From the IMG/VR virus record IMGVR_UViG_3300046812_000821, positions 1-21,834 of that record: a DNA stretch of 21,834 nt, one strand, 5' to 3'. Position 1 is the first letter of the stretch. Each line of letters opens with the position of its first letter. Positions 15,375-21,834 of this stretch are shown one piece after another. This DNA comes from a virus. The notes beneath the pieces are model-generated. The model did no database searches, was not told the DNA's origin, and saw nothing but the letters and a program-made list of their open reading frames with translations. Position numbers and translations under genes: made by a program.

Positions 15375-15618
15375 TGTCGCTTCGCTCCAGACCGCTTTTG
15401 CAGTGTTGATGGGATTATGTGTCTTCAGCCCTGCGGGCTAGCGGCTCGGCGATCCGGGCCTCGCCGCCTGTGACCTCGAATTTTGTCGCTTCGCTCCAGA
15501 CCGCTTTTGCAGTGTTGATGGGATTATGTGTCTTCAGCCCTGCGGGCTAGCGGCTCAGTGATCCGGGCCTCGCCGCCTGTGACCTCGAATTTTGTCGCTT
15601 CGCTCCAGACCGCTTTTG
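15375..15618. repeat. 109-bp direct tandem repeat, 2.2 copies
   Basis: TGTCGCTTCGCTCCAGACCG starts at 15375, again at 15484 and again at 15593, so the period is exactly 109 bp. The two full copies differ at only two bases (GGC versus AGT near 15447 and 15556); the third is cut after about 26 bp. Each copy carries the small hairpin AGCCCTGCGGGCT. No reading frame crosses the copies on either strand. The near identity points to recent duplication. Confidence 0.9.
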
Positions 15619-15644
15619 TAGCAAGCAATCGACAAGTCGATCGA

Positions 15645-16181
15645 TCAGTATCCAACGATCACACGGTCAGTACAGGTGCCAGCGGTGGCAACGTCATTTT
15701 TCTCAAAGAAGGAGACAGCGAGTTGTGGAAGCCGGACAGGCGCACCCAGTGTTCCGCTGGTGACGGTGGGAGCAAGTTCAGTTGCCAGATAAGCCTGCTG
15801 CGCACCGGACGCAATGTTAGTCGCAATGACGTAGCTGTTATAAAGCACAAAATTCGGATTCGACTGGCCCTGATCGTCAGCAACGTAAACGCTCATGACT
15901 AGATCAAAGTTCTGGGTGCAAGACGCGAAGACCGTCATTTTGGTGGCATCGCCGACGCGAATGATGGTGGTGTTTGGTGTAGCGCCGCCGATGGAAGCCG
16001 GGAGAGCAACGCCGCTGTGCGCCAGATCCGTTGGAGAGTAAGCCAGGTGGGGCATGGGACGCGGCAGCAGCGGCCGGCCGTTCTTATCCATTTCAGGAAA
16101 CTGGCTGGAAGTTTGAGAGAAGACGAGAAGCGTGGTGACGCAGAGCAGGGCGAGAAGGGCGAACGCGATTTTTTTGTTCAT
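15645..16181 (-). CDS. Exported protein of unknown function, 178 aa
   Basis: The ATG at 16181 has GGAG 8 nt upstream. The first ~23 residues (MNKKIAFALLALLCVTTLLV, then FSQ) form a clear Sec signal peptide. The mature part is beta-rich: TTIIRVGDATKMTVFASC, FDLVMSVYVADDQGQSNP, FVLYNSYVIATNIASGAQQAYLATEL, and a final TCTDRVIVGY, with two Cys that could pair outside the cytoplasm. I do not recognise a family. It lies where head or connector genes would be expected between terminase and tail. It and the fibre-like protein both carry signal peptides with FSQ at the end. It may be a secreted or surface product, not a virion part. Confidence 0.65.
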   Translation of the reverse strand: MNKKIAFALLALLCVTTLLVFSQTSSQFPEMDKNGRPLLPRPMPHLAYSPTDLAHSGVALPASIGGATPNTTIIRVGDATKMTVFASCTQNFDLVMSVYVADDQGQSNPNFVLYNSYVIATNIASGAQQAYLATELAPTVTSGTLGAPVRLPQLAVSFFEKNDVATAGTCTDRVIVGY

Positions 16182-16503
16182 AGTTCTCCATTTGCAGGGG
16201 CTGAAGCCCATATATTTTGGAAGCGGTACGGCACGAGTGAACTCGTGCCCTGACACTTGTTCTTTTGCGAATGCGGTTAGGTTCAGGACGCTTTGTTGAG
16301 GCAAAACACGATTCTGGCTCACGCGATGCAGCAGCGGAGCCGGTCCCTCATCACTGCACCCCAAAACGCACAAAACCCGGCGCGCTTTGGGGACCCCGCG
16401 CTCGGTCTCACCTAAGCTCGACCCTCGGAGTTCGGGATGGCATGTCTGAGGAGGAAACAGCTAACTGGCTTACCAGTTGTTCGGTTCCTTCAAAAAGTCT
16501 GTT
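16182..16503. repeat. Gene-free 322-bp gap made of dispersed repeats
   Basis: It contains the hairpin GGGCTGAAGCCC (16198-16209), a perfect palindrome GGCACGAGTGAACTCGTGCC (16230-16249), and a longer element at 16357-16401 (CACCCCAAAACGCACAAAAC to GGGGACCCCGCGC) that is closely similar to 19084-19129 inside the terminase gene. No credible coding frame is seen on either strand. Confidence 0.65.
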
Positions 16504-16758
16504 TTACATTCTCCGCAAAGACTCGATCCCAATCGGCATGTCAGTCTCAAAGGGCGAGAATGCCGACGAAATGGCATGCGCGACGATGCGACGGCGGCGC
16601 TTCTTCTTCATGACGGGAAAAGGATAGAGCGCGCAGTAGCAGTCGACGCAGAGCGAACGCGAGAGCTCCGATGAGGAGCGGCGGTCATCAGAGTTGAGGG
16701 GCGCGTTACATTCTTCACAGCGCGGCGGACCGACGCGTCCGTTATGATCGTGTGCCAT
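16504..16758 (-). CDS. Small CXXC zinc-finger-like protein, 84 aa
   Basis: The ATG at 16758 has GAGGTG about 8 nt upstream. Two CXXC pairs (CEEC at 16-19 and CVDC about 24 residues later, in LCVDCYCALYP) form a likely zinc site, followed by a strongly basic stretch (KKKRRRR) suited to nucleic-acid binding. The rest is unassigned. It is the first minus-strand gene after the divergent promoter region, with a leader of about 350 nt. It could be a small regulator like DksA/TraR-type or zinc-ribbon phage proteins, but the fit is not specific. Confidence 0.55.
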   Translation of the reverse strand: MAHDHNGRVGPPRCEECNAPLNSDDRRSSSELSRSLCVDCYCALYPFPVMKKKRRRRIVAHAISSAFSPFETDMPIGIESLRRM

Positions 16759-16883
16759 GGGAAACACCTCGACGCCGGACAGAGGCCAGCGCGAGTAGAG
16801 CGGCCTGAGACGGCAGATTGTTTTGCTGGGATAGCTAAGGGTTGAACAGGTATTTATTTACAGCCTGGTTTTTGACGGTTTTT

Positions 16884-17011
16884 GGGAACCTATCATTCTG
16901 CGATGGAGTAAGAACCTGCAGAGGTCCTTTTGCTCTGCTCCTGATGTGAGCGCGCATTCCTGCGAAAGCAGACGAATGACGGCACATCAAAAAGCCCAGA
17001 ATGAGGTTCCC
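16884..17011. ncRNA. Candidate structured RNA or folded mobile element with a three-way junction
   Basis: Outer stem: GGGAACC, a UA bulge and TCATTCTG (16884-16900) pair with CAGAATGAGGTTCCC (16997-17011), 15 perfect pairs. Inside are hairpin GCAGAG/CTCTGC (about 16919-16939) and a third arm TGATGTG/CACATCA (about 16942-16948 with 16983-16989) topped by CATTC/GAATG and CTGC-GAAA-GCAG. The GAAA tetraloop favours the plus strand; the upstream promoter at 17118-17147 would instead transcribe the minus strand as the leader of the operon starting at 16758. No reading frame fills it. It matches no family I can name; a dispersed palindromic element is the alternative. Confidence 0.55.
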
Positions 17012-17065
17012 GCAGCAGACGCAAACGGTACGCCGGCCTTGGAAAGGTTGCAGGCCGTTGGATTA

Positions 17066-17113
17066 AGCCGGCGCCGCTCCCGGCTATGCAGAACCAACTT
17101 CAGCCCTGCATAG
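17066..17113. promoter_or_regulatory. Nested inverted repeats at the predicted minus-strand transcription start
   Basis: AGCCGG (17066-17071) pairs with CCGGCT (17080-17085), and CTATGCAG (17084-17091) pairs with CTGCATAG (17106-17113). The second repeat overlaps the predicted start of the minus-strand transcript (near 17111). It may be an operator or the first hairpin of the leader RNA. Confidence 0.4.
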
Positions 17114-17117
17114 ACAT

Positions 17118-17147
17118 CTTATACGACAACTCTGTTTCGGAAGTCAA
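17118..17147 (-). promoter_or_regulatory. Predicted sigma-70-type promoter, leftward
   Basis: On the minus strand TTGACT (17147-17142) and TATAAG (17123-17118) are 18 nt apart, each five of six consensus bases. It would drive the operon starting at 16758 with a leader of about 350 nt that contains the structured element at 16884-17011. Confidence 0.55.
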
Positions 17148-17210
17148 TAGAAAAATCGCTATTCGATGATTTTTTCTCTATTATCTGCCAATTATCAGAC
17201 ATGTAAAGCG

Positions 17211-17245
17211 TTGACAATTATTTAGACACTGCTTAGACTTTAGAC
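17211..17245 (+). promoter_or_regulatory. Predicted rightward promoter with three TTAGAC repeats
   Basis: TTGACA (17211-17216) is followed after 17 nt by TAGACT (17234-17239), a good -35 and a modest -10. The start of transcription would be about 6 nt before the ATG at 17252, giving an almost leaderless message; no ribosome site is seen. TTAGAC occurs at 17222, 17233 and 17240, overlapping the promoter, and may be a repressor site. Confidence 0.5.
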
Positions 17246-17251
17246 ACACTT

Positions 17252-17656
17252 ATGGCGCGCGAAACATACAAGCAAGCTTACGCGGCAGCGAAACTCGATC
17301 TGCTAGAGCACCTGCAAAAACGAGACGCCCTGGACCAGAAGGTCCGCAAGCTGAAACAGACAGTCAAGGCGCTGGGCGAGCTATGCGGCGCTGCCCCGGA
17401 GGAGATTGACAAGCTGCTCCTGGTGGAGGGCTTTGCCATTGACGCCAAGCCGGGATTCACTGACGCTATCCGGCGGTTGTTCCGCATCCACCAGACTGCG
17501 CTAAGTCCAACCGATATCCGCGACGATCTAATGAAGATGGGAATCGGTGAGGGCCAGGTAAATCTTTTGTCGTCGATTCATACCGTTTTGCGACGCATGG
17601 CAGAAGCCGGCGAAATTGAAAAGACAGAAGATGCCAGGTTTCGGTTGCCGGGGTGA
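17252..17656 (+). CDS. Coiled-coil plus winged-helix protein, possible regulator
   Basis: A 134-aa protein. Residues 1-50 are a charged heptad-like helix (KLDLLEHLQKRDALDQKVRK, LKQTVKALGEL), a probable dimerisation coiled coil. Residues about 68-132 (GFTDAIRRLFRIHQ, LSPTDIRDDLMKMGI, LLSSIHTVLRRMAEAGEIEK, RFRLPG) form a winged helix with a wing ending in FRL, of a type seen in HARE-HTH and similar DNA-binding domains. It starts right at a predicted promoter and is divergent from the minus-strand operon, which fits a self-controlling regulator of this switch-like region. The role is inferred; the fold is a reasonable reading of the sequence. Confidence 0.65.
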   Translation: MARETYKQAYAAAKLDLLEHLQKRDALDQKVRKLKQTVKALGELCGAAPEEIDKLLLVEGFAIDAKPGFTDAIRRLFRIHQTALSPTDIRDDLMKMGIGEGQVNLLSSIHTVLRRMAEAGEIEKTEDARFRLPG

Positions 17657-17698
17657 TTGTGTGTTACGTTTCCACGCCTTTCGTCAATCGCGGCAGAA

Positions 17699-17718
17699 CA
17701 CAGCCGAGGGCGGCTGTG
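17699..17718. repeat. Dispersed hairpin CACAGCC-GGCTGTG
   Basis: A perfect 7-bp stem with a GAGGGC loop in the 95-bp gap between the two plus-strand genes. This is a widespread style of intergenic repeat; there is no T-run, so it is not a good terminator. Confidence 0.6.
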
Positions 17719-17751
17719 CCACACGGGTTTCGCTGAACAAGCACGTGAGTT

Positions 17752-18465
17752 ATGCTGTCAGACGCTACAATGCCGGAATTCAAAAAACTAATCGCGAAAC
17801 TTAAGAAGCACTACGGCGCTCCTGCGATGCCGCCCGCCAAAGGACCGTTCGAACTAGTGATGTGGGAAAACGCGTGTTACCTTCTGCCGGACGAGCGCCG
17901 TACCGCTGTGTTCGAGGGCCTGAGGAAACAGATCGGGCTGAGCGCAAAAGCAATCCTGAAGGCCGATCCTGATTCCCTGCTGGCGCTGGCCACGATGGGC
18001 GGCATGCGCCCTAAAGTGCGAGTATTTCGCTGGCAGGAGATTGCACGAATCACCATGAGCCAGTTTGATGGCGACCTGGACCAGATACTCAAGCTGCCTT
18101 ACGCTCAAGCCAAAAAAGCGTTGAAACAATTCCCAAACATCGGAGATCCCGGCGCGGAAAAGATATTGATGTTCTGCAGCGCTTCACCCGGCTTACCACT
18201 GGAATGGAACGGGCTGCGCGTTCTGACCCGCGTCGGCTATGGACGGTGGCAGAAAAATTACGGCGCTGCGTATCGATCAGTGCAAGAGGCGTTGAAGCCG
18301 GAGCTTCCGCGCAAGGTGGAAGCGATTGCACAGGCCCATTTGTTATTGCGGCAACATGGCAAAGAAATCTGCCGGGACAAATCGCCGCAGTGTTATGAGT
18401 GTCCGGTGAAGGAGCTGTGCGCCTATCCGGCGAAGCAGCTCAAGATGTTTAGCCGAGGGGCATGA
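17752..18465 (+). CDS. HhH-GPD DNA glycosylase-like protein with an iron-sulfur loop
   Basis: A 237-aa protein of the endonuclease III superfamily, which removes damaged bases from DNA. The helix-hairpin-helix lies at about 121-141 (KKALKQFPNIGDPGAEKILM). The C-terminus has the exact cluster loop C207-X6-C214-X2-C217-X5-C223 for a [4Fe-4S] cluster. However the Lys of the GVGRK motif in EndoIII is replaced (NIGDPGA), and the catalytic Asp of DTHxFRV aligns with Glu in EWNGLRV. It may therefore be a non-classical glycosylase or a DNA-binding relative. ATG at 17752 or 17770 (MPEFKK) could be the start; neither has a strong ribosome site. It follows the regulator gene by 95 bp on the same strand. 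Confidence 0.8.
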   Translation: MLSDATMPEFKKLIAKLKKHYGAPAMPPAKGPFELVMWENACYLLPDERRTAVFEGLRKQIGLSAKAILKADPDSLLALATMGGMRPKVRVFRWQEIARITMSQFDGDLDQILKLPYAQAKKALKQFPNIGDPGAEKILMFCSASPGLPLEWNGLRVLTRVGYGRWQKNYGAAYRSVQEALKPELPRKVEAIAQAHLLLRQHGKEICRDKSPQCYECPVKELCAYPAKQLKMFSRGA

Positions 18466-18765
18466 TTTGTGCCGCCCTTACGGGGCGAACTTATCTTCTG
18501 CTGACCCACGCTTCCGGCTTCGCGTTGCTCGCCTTCAGCATGGGCTAATCTGTGGTCGCGCCTTGCGGCGCTTAGCGTATTGGTGAATCCGCGGTTTCGC
18601 AGATGATTATCAGTTTTTGTATCGAACCTAAGGCTCTCTTACGTTTACAGCCTTCTCAACGGTGGAAACATGCTCGCTTGTTGCAAGCAAAAGGTCCCTC
18701 GCTCCTATTCGGGCGCTCTGCCCATTTACGCGCAAGAGCGCAAATGGGGGCCTGAAAGCGCCCCC
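18466..18765. repeat. Repeat-rich 300-bp gap between glycosylase and terminase genes
   Basis: Convergent genes meet here. The gap shows CGCCC/GGGCG (near 18485), a GCTTGTTGCAAGC palindrome (near 18674), a GGTCCCTCGCTCC string, and GGGGGCCTGAAAGCGCCCCC (about 18746-18765) just after the terminase stop. These are dispersed-repeat pieces; no T-tract terminator or gene is visible. Confidence 0.6.
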
Positions 18766-20784
18766 TCAATCTACGGGGCTCGGGATGACGGACCCTTTCT
18801 GATCCGTCGCTTCTTGTCCTTGAGCCGTCGTTCTCGAGATTACCTCCGGCTCATTGCGACTCAAGAACAACAAATCCAATCGCTCAATCTCACTGCGGGC
18901 CCACAAGGCTTGAGGTCCGTTTTCAAGTCCGTTCCATCTCACCATAGCGTCTGTCAGTGCAGCGCGAATTTCTGGGTACTGCTTGTAATGGCACTGAATC
19001 TGGCTGCCCTGGGCGACAGCGGCAGTCACGTTTTGAGCGAGAGTCGAGTCCGAAAGACCTCCCTTCGCAGGCGAGGGCACCTCCACCCCACCGCGCGCAA
19101 AACCGGCGCGCTCTGGGGACCCCGGCGCCTGCGGTCCACAATCTTTGTTTGAGCCACTTTGCGTTTGCTTGATGCTTCGTCCTGGTGTGACTTCTCCGGT
19201 CGCCTGCTGGCGGTAGAACTCTACAATGCCGCCACCGAGACGGCTACGCATATAAATGAGCGCCTGCGACGTAGCATCGACATCATCATCATGAGCGGCC
19301 TTGGGAAACGTGCAGATATTATGGAGATAATCTTCAATCCAGTTGCAGCCGAAAATCTGCGGATCAGGCAGCTCAATGCTGCCGGATTCCCAGAGAGGCG
19401 CGGTGGCCTGAGCGCGAGCGAGCTTTCCACCTTCAGGATTTACGGCAACCACCCCGGCGATTTCTTTCTGTAACTCACTGATGATGGCCGGACCGTTGGC
19501 CTTATCTTCAATGAGCACGGCGTGCGCCTGCGGATATTTTGCATGGCAGGCCTTGATGGCGGACATGGTGGGACCGAAATCAAGCCGGTCATAAGTGCGA
19601 TACGGCAGCATGAAATATTTTCCGCCGGAGCGCGCCCAGACCTGGCCAGCGACAAAGTCATTCTCCTGGCCGCCGCTGAAGGTGCAGTCCCACGACTGGA
19701 CCATGAACTCAAATTTCTCCGGCATCTGACGATAAAATCGCACCCATTGGCGCTTGATGATGCCGCCCTCGAGCGGAGCCGGCGTTTGCTGATATTGTCC
19801 GTTGAAAGCCCAGCTACCCATGCCAACACGCTGACTATCCAGAAAAGATTGCGGCAGCCGAGCGGACCAGAGCAGTTCACCAGCTTTCTGCGTTTTCGTT
19901 TCACCCGAAGGAAATATCCAGTTTTTATCTTCAGGGGCGATGGCCGGCAGACTGACATGTTCCCAACGGCTACTTTCCCGAGCGAGCACGTGACCGGTGA
20001 GATCAAGCTCATGCAGGCGCTGCATAATAATGATCTTTACACCGGTGGCGGGATCATTGATGCGACTGCGAAATGTGGTATCGAAGCGCAGGTTGACCGC
20101 TTCCCTTTCCACCTGGCTGATGGCCTGTTCCGGATTCAGCGGATCGTCAAAGATAAGAACGTCACCACCCATGCCGGTGGCTGTGGCTTGCATGCCGGTG
20201 GAGAACATGACGCCACGCGAAGAATTCCCATAGTGGCTTTTGACGTTCTGATCACGCGAAAGCGTGAAGACTTTGCCCCATTCTTTTTGGTACCACTCTG
20301 ACTCAATGATGCTGCGGCGGAAGATGCTGTGCTGCGTGCTGAGCTTCTCAGAGTATGAAACGAACATGAAGCGGCGCGATGGATCGGTGGTCCATACCCA
20401 GATGGGAAAGAAGACGGTGATCAGCAGGCTCTTCATGGTCCGCGGAGGGACATTGAAGATGATGCCTTCACGGTCAGGGCAAGCGTCTTTGAATTTTCCG
20501 TCCCTGATCAGCGTGAGGTATTCACAGATGAGATCAAGATGCCAGCTCCAGACGCGAGTACTGACAGGCTCAAGAATTCCCCATGCCCGTTTAACAAACT
20601 CTTTGAGCGAGAGCCTGAGGAGTTTGGTTTTCTTTGCCGGTGCGGACGCACTACCAGTCTTATGATCGTGTGGCTTGGTTGAGGCCGACCTGGAATTGGC
20701 CGTTGCCCGCAATTGAGGCGTGAGATTGGAACCGCCTTCTTTTTTGCGACGTTTCATAATCTGGCGTTTGCCGGTTTCAGCCAT
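18766..20784 (-). CDS. terL: Terminase large subunit (packaging ATPase-nuclease)
   Basis: A 672-aa motor protein that translocates and cuts DNA into the prohead. ATPase part: a degenerate Walker A, NVPPRTMKSLL (111-121), Walker B VLIFDDP (209-215) and the coupling region IIIMQRLHELDL (251-262). Nuclease part, RNase H-like: D366 in QSWDCTF, E426-D427 in VLIEDKANG, and D499-D503 in AHDDDVDAT. This is Terminase_6-type with all expected acidic residues, so it looks active. The last ~145 residues are abnormal: a 45-bp dispersed repeat is read in frame at about residues 549-564, and the end (SVIPSPVD) also resembles repeat-derived sequence. The start has GAGG 11 nt upstream and overlaps closely with the upstream gene. 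No small terminase is evident; the two Cys-rich upstream genes are not clear candidates. Confidence 0.93.
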   Translation of the reverse strand: MAETGKRQIMKRRKKEGGSNLTPQLRATANSRSASTKPHDHKTGSASAPAKKTKLLRLSLKEFVKRAWGILEPVSTRVWSWHLDLICEYLTLIRDGKFKDACPDREGIIFNVPPRTMKSLLITVFFPIWVWTTDPSRRFMFVSYSEKLSTQHSIFRRSIIESEWYQKEWGKVFTLSRDQNVKSHYGNSSRGVMFSTGMQATATGMGGDVLIFDDPLNPEQAISQVEREAVNLRFDTTFRSRINDPATGVKIIIMQRLHELDLTGHVLARESSRWEHVSLPAIAPEDKNWIFPSGETKTQKAGELLWSARLPQSFLDSQRVGMGSWAFNGQYQQTPAPLEGGIIKRQWVRFYRQMPEKFEFMVQSWDCTFSGGQENDFVAGQVWARSGGKYFMLPYRTYDRLDFGPTMSAIKACHAKYPQAHAVLIEDKANGPAIISELQKEIAGVVAVNPEGGKLARAQATAPLWESGSIELPDPQIFGCNWIEDYLHNICTFPKAAHDDDVDATSQALIYMRSRLGGGIVEFYRQQATGEVTPGRSIKQTQSGSNKDCGPQAPGSPERAGFARGGVEVPSPAKGGLSDSTLAQNVTAAVAQGSQIQCHYKQYPEIRAALTDAMVRWNGLENGPQALWARSEIERLDLLFLSRNEPEVISRTTAQGQEATDQKGSVIPSPVD
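19084..19129. repeat. Dispersed repeat inside the terminase coding sequence
   Basis: CACCCCACCGCGCGCAAAAC to GGGGACCCCGGCGC closely matches 16357-16401 (about 38 of 45 positions by eye). In the terminase frame it codes the unusual residues APGSPERAGFARGG, after the nuclease domain. The open frame is kept. Confidence 0.65.
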
Positions 20785-20790
20785 GGGTTT

Positions 20791-21300
20791 TTATGCCTCA
20801 ATTTTTGCGGAATACATTTGCCGATGTTTGAATGCTTCGCCCGGCATGTTACCTTCATCTTCAATTTCCAGATCAGCTAAGATTTCATCGTCAATAGACG
20901 TAACGGTTGCCAGATTCTTTCTCCATCCAACGTAAAGAGCAGCCTTGACGCGGTCTGAGCCCGCTGCATACTCCCAGATGGCTGTTCCATTGATGTTGCA
21001 GCTTGTATCCCGCAAATAAGTAAGCTTGGCGAACGTGAGCTGCAGAGCAGTGTTTTTATGAATGAACACAGCCAGACCGTCTCTAACGAGCGTGAGGGCC
21101 GAAATAAAACGTACAGCAAATGCCGGCGGCGCGGGATAAGCCCGCTCACACTCCACGGTCTTGCCCTGAAGGCAATCTTTGCAGGGATCCGACAGACAAT
21201 ACGCGTGAATGGCGCAGGTGTGGCATGGCTCGCCCAGAATGCAGGGCGAGAGGAATGTGGGCTGATGCATCCGATATACAGGCACAATATACTGCGACAC
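20791..21300 (-). CDS. Cys-rich protein of unknown function upstream of terminase
   Basis: A 169-aa protein. Seven Cys lie in the first 51 residues (C20, C26, C29, C35, C40, C43, C51; CHTC and CKDC), a metal-binding signature of unknown type. The middle is beta-rich (FAVRFISALTLVRDGLAVFI, YLRDTSCNINGTAIWEY) and the end is acidic (DDEILADLEIEDEG). It starts at a GTG with GAGG 9 nt upstream; an ATG at residue 11 is an alternative. The stop is 6 nt before the terminase start, so it is co-transcribed with it. No helix-turn-helix typical of small terminases is seen. I do not recognise a family. Confidence 0.6.
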   Translation of the reverse strand: MSQYIVPVYRMHQPTFLSPCILGEPCHTCAIHAYCLSDPCKDCLQGKTVECERAYPAPPAFAVRFISALTLVRDGLAVFIHKNTALQLTFAKLTYLRDTSCNINGTAIWEYAAGSDRVKAALYVGWRKNLATVTSIDDEILADLEIEDEGNMPGEAFKHRQMYSAKIEA

Positions 21301-21426
21301 TAGATATTCCCTCTCTCACGCGTTGAATAGGTTGCTGATTTTGGTTTGAGTGACGCTGTGAAGATTTGCTAACCGACACACTTGCCTTCGCGCCGCGAAG
21401 AACCATTCCGTTGCGGCTATTTCTTT

Positions 21427-21834
21427 TCAGGGGCTGTTGGTTTCACCATCAAGCTGCGGATCCCAACGAGTAGGCTCAACAATATGAACCTGATGGAATG
21501 GAAGATCTCTTGATGTAAGCCCGGAGCCGAGCAGAACGAAGGTGCATTCCTGCCCACATTCCGGACACCCAATGACGGAGTGCGCTGGTAGATCTGCAAT
21601 TGCCTGGCGAACAGAACCACAGCGCGAGCACAAGAGAGCAATGTAGATACACGAATGCAAACTATGCTGTCCGGCCGACGATGGCTGAGTAGAAGCTTGA
21701 CTGCGATCGTCGGGCATTGCAGAGCAAGGCGAGGAGCGCTGCATGGAAGCTGATGCGGGTTCATGATCGAAAAGCATTTTGTTCTTCTCTTGTACGGCTG
21801 AAACGATTTGTGTTTGATTGAGCGGGGTTGTCAT
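21427..21834 (-). CDS. Zinc-ribbon protein at the window edge, 135 aa
   Basis: Starts with ATG at the last base of the window (it could start further upstream). The N-terminal 60 residues are Ser/Gln-rich and low in structure. A zinc ribbon is formed by CSRC (69-72) and CPEC with C97 (90-97), embedded in ALLCSRCGSVRQA and IGCPECGQECTFV, similar to the small ribbons of nucleic-acid-binding proteins. It is the third Cys-rich gene near the terminase. It lies 126 bp upstream of the next gene on the same strand, and the ribosome site is outside the window. Function unknown. Confidence 0.5.
   Translation of the reverse strand: MTTPLNQTQIVSAVQEKNKMLFDHEPASASMQRSSPCSAMPDDRSQASTQPSSAGQHSLHSCIYIALLCSRCGSVRQAIADLPAHSVIGCPECGQECTFVLLGSGLTSRDLPFHQVHIVEPTRWDPQLDGETNSP

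Noticed and set aside
15375-15618. CRISPR-like array
   Set aside because: The unit is 109 bp, contiguous and without spacers, with only two full copies and no cas genes.
16940-16990. Hammerhead ribozyme, suggested by CTGATG followed by GAAA
   Set aside because: The bases of the CTGATG string pair with CACATCA and the GAAA is a hairpin loop, so the hammerhead core cannot form.
18746-18765. Terminator of the terminase gene
   Set aside because: The GC hairpin has no T-run on the minus strand and resembles the surrounding dispersed repeats.
1-21834. Integrase, attachment sites, tRNA or rRNA genes
   Set aside because: I looked for integrase motifs, tRNA-like folds and long end repeats and found none, so prophage borders cannot be set.

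Overview
The window is a prophage or prophage-derived island of siphovirus type, read mostly on the minus strand, in a bacterial chromosome of moderate GC. Many short dispersed repeats fill the gaps (hairpins around GGGCTTCAGCCC, CACAGCC-GGCTGTG and GGCACGAG-CTCGTGCC; repeats of the CTCTGCGTCCTCTGCGGTT, GGCTAA and ATTCGCG types). From memory such repeats are common in Acidobacteriota, so I infer an acidobacterial host with moderate confidence. No integrase, att site, rRNA or tRNA is visible, so neither prophage end is defined.

Minus-strand layout, reading from right to left in the direction of transcription: a zinc-ribbon protein at the window edge (21427-21834), a Cys-rich protein (20791-21300), the terminase large subunit (18766-20784), a repeat-rich gap, two plus-strand genes (HhH-GPD glycosylase-like protein and coiled-coil/winged-helix protein, 17252-18465), a divergent control region holding a 128-nt structured element (16759-17251), a small CXXC protein, an exported 178-aa protein, a 109-bp tandem repeat, a 55-aa protein, and then an apparent portal fragment joined out of frame to the end of a putative tail-tube gene (14773-15202). 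Next come the tail chaperone pair with a -1 frameshift (14035-14627), two paralogous lipoproteins with their own promoter candidate and terminator (12425-13955), tape measure, DUF2460, DUF2163/BR0599, NlpC/P60, a 1052-aa Gp15-like tail protein, and a 545-aa fibre-like protein with a signal peptide. The left end carries two unrelated SAM methyltransferases in opposite orientation, a small membrane protein, a second small membrane protein, an HNH endonuclease, a GH108 endolysin and a terminator.

The block from tape measure to the 1052-aa protein has the same order as g11-g15 of the Rhodobacter capsulatus gene transfer agent. The tail tip, packaging motor and endolysin look intact, but no protease, major capsid, connector or complete portal or tail-tube gene is present. 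The simplest reading is that one deletion at about 14968-14980 removed the head module and most of the tail-tube gene. The element is then probably defective for particles, while it still carries cargo: surface lipoproteins, methyltransferases, a DNA-glycosylase-like protein and a regulator.

The items I rate most worth following are the portal/tail junction, the three-way-junction element at 16884-17011 with its divergent promoters, the lipoprotein cassette, and the dispersed repeats that have become coding sequence (a signal peptide in the fibre gene and part of the terminase C-terminus).
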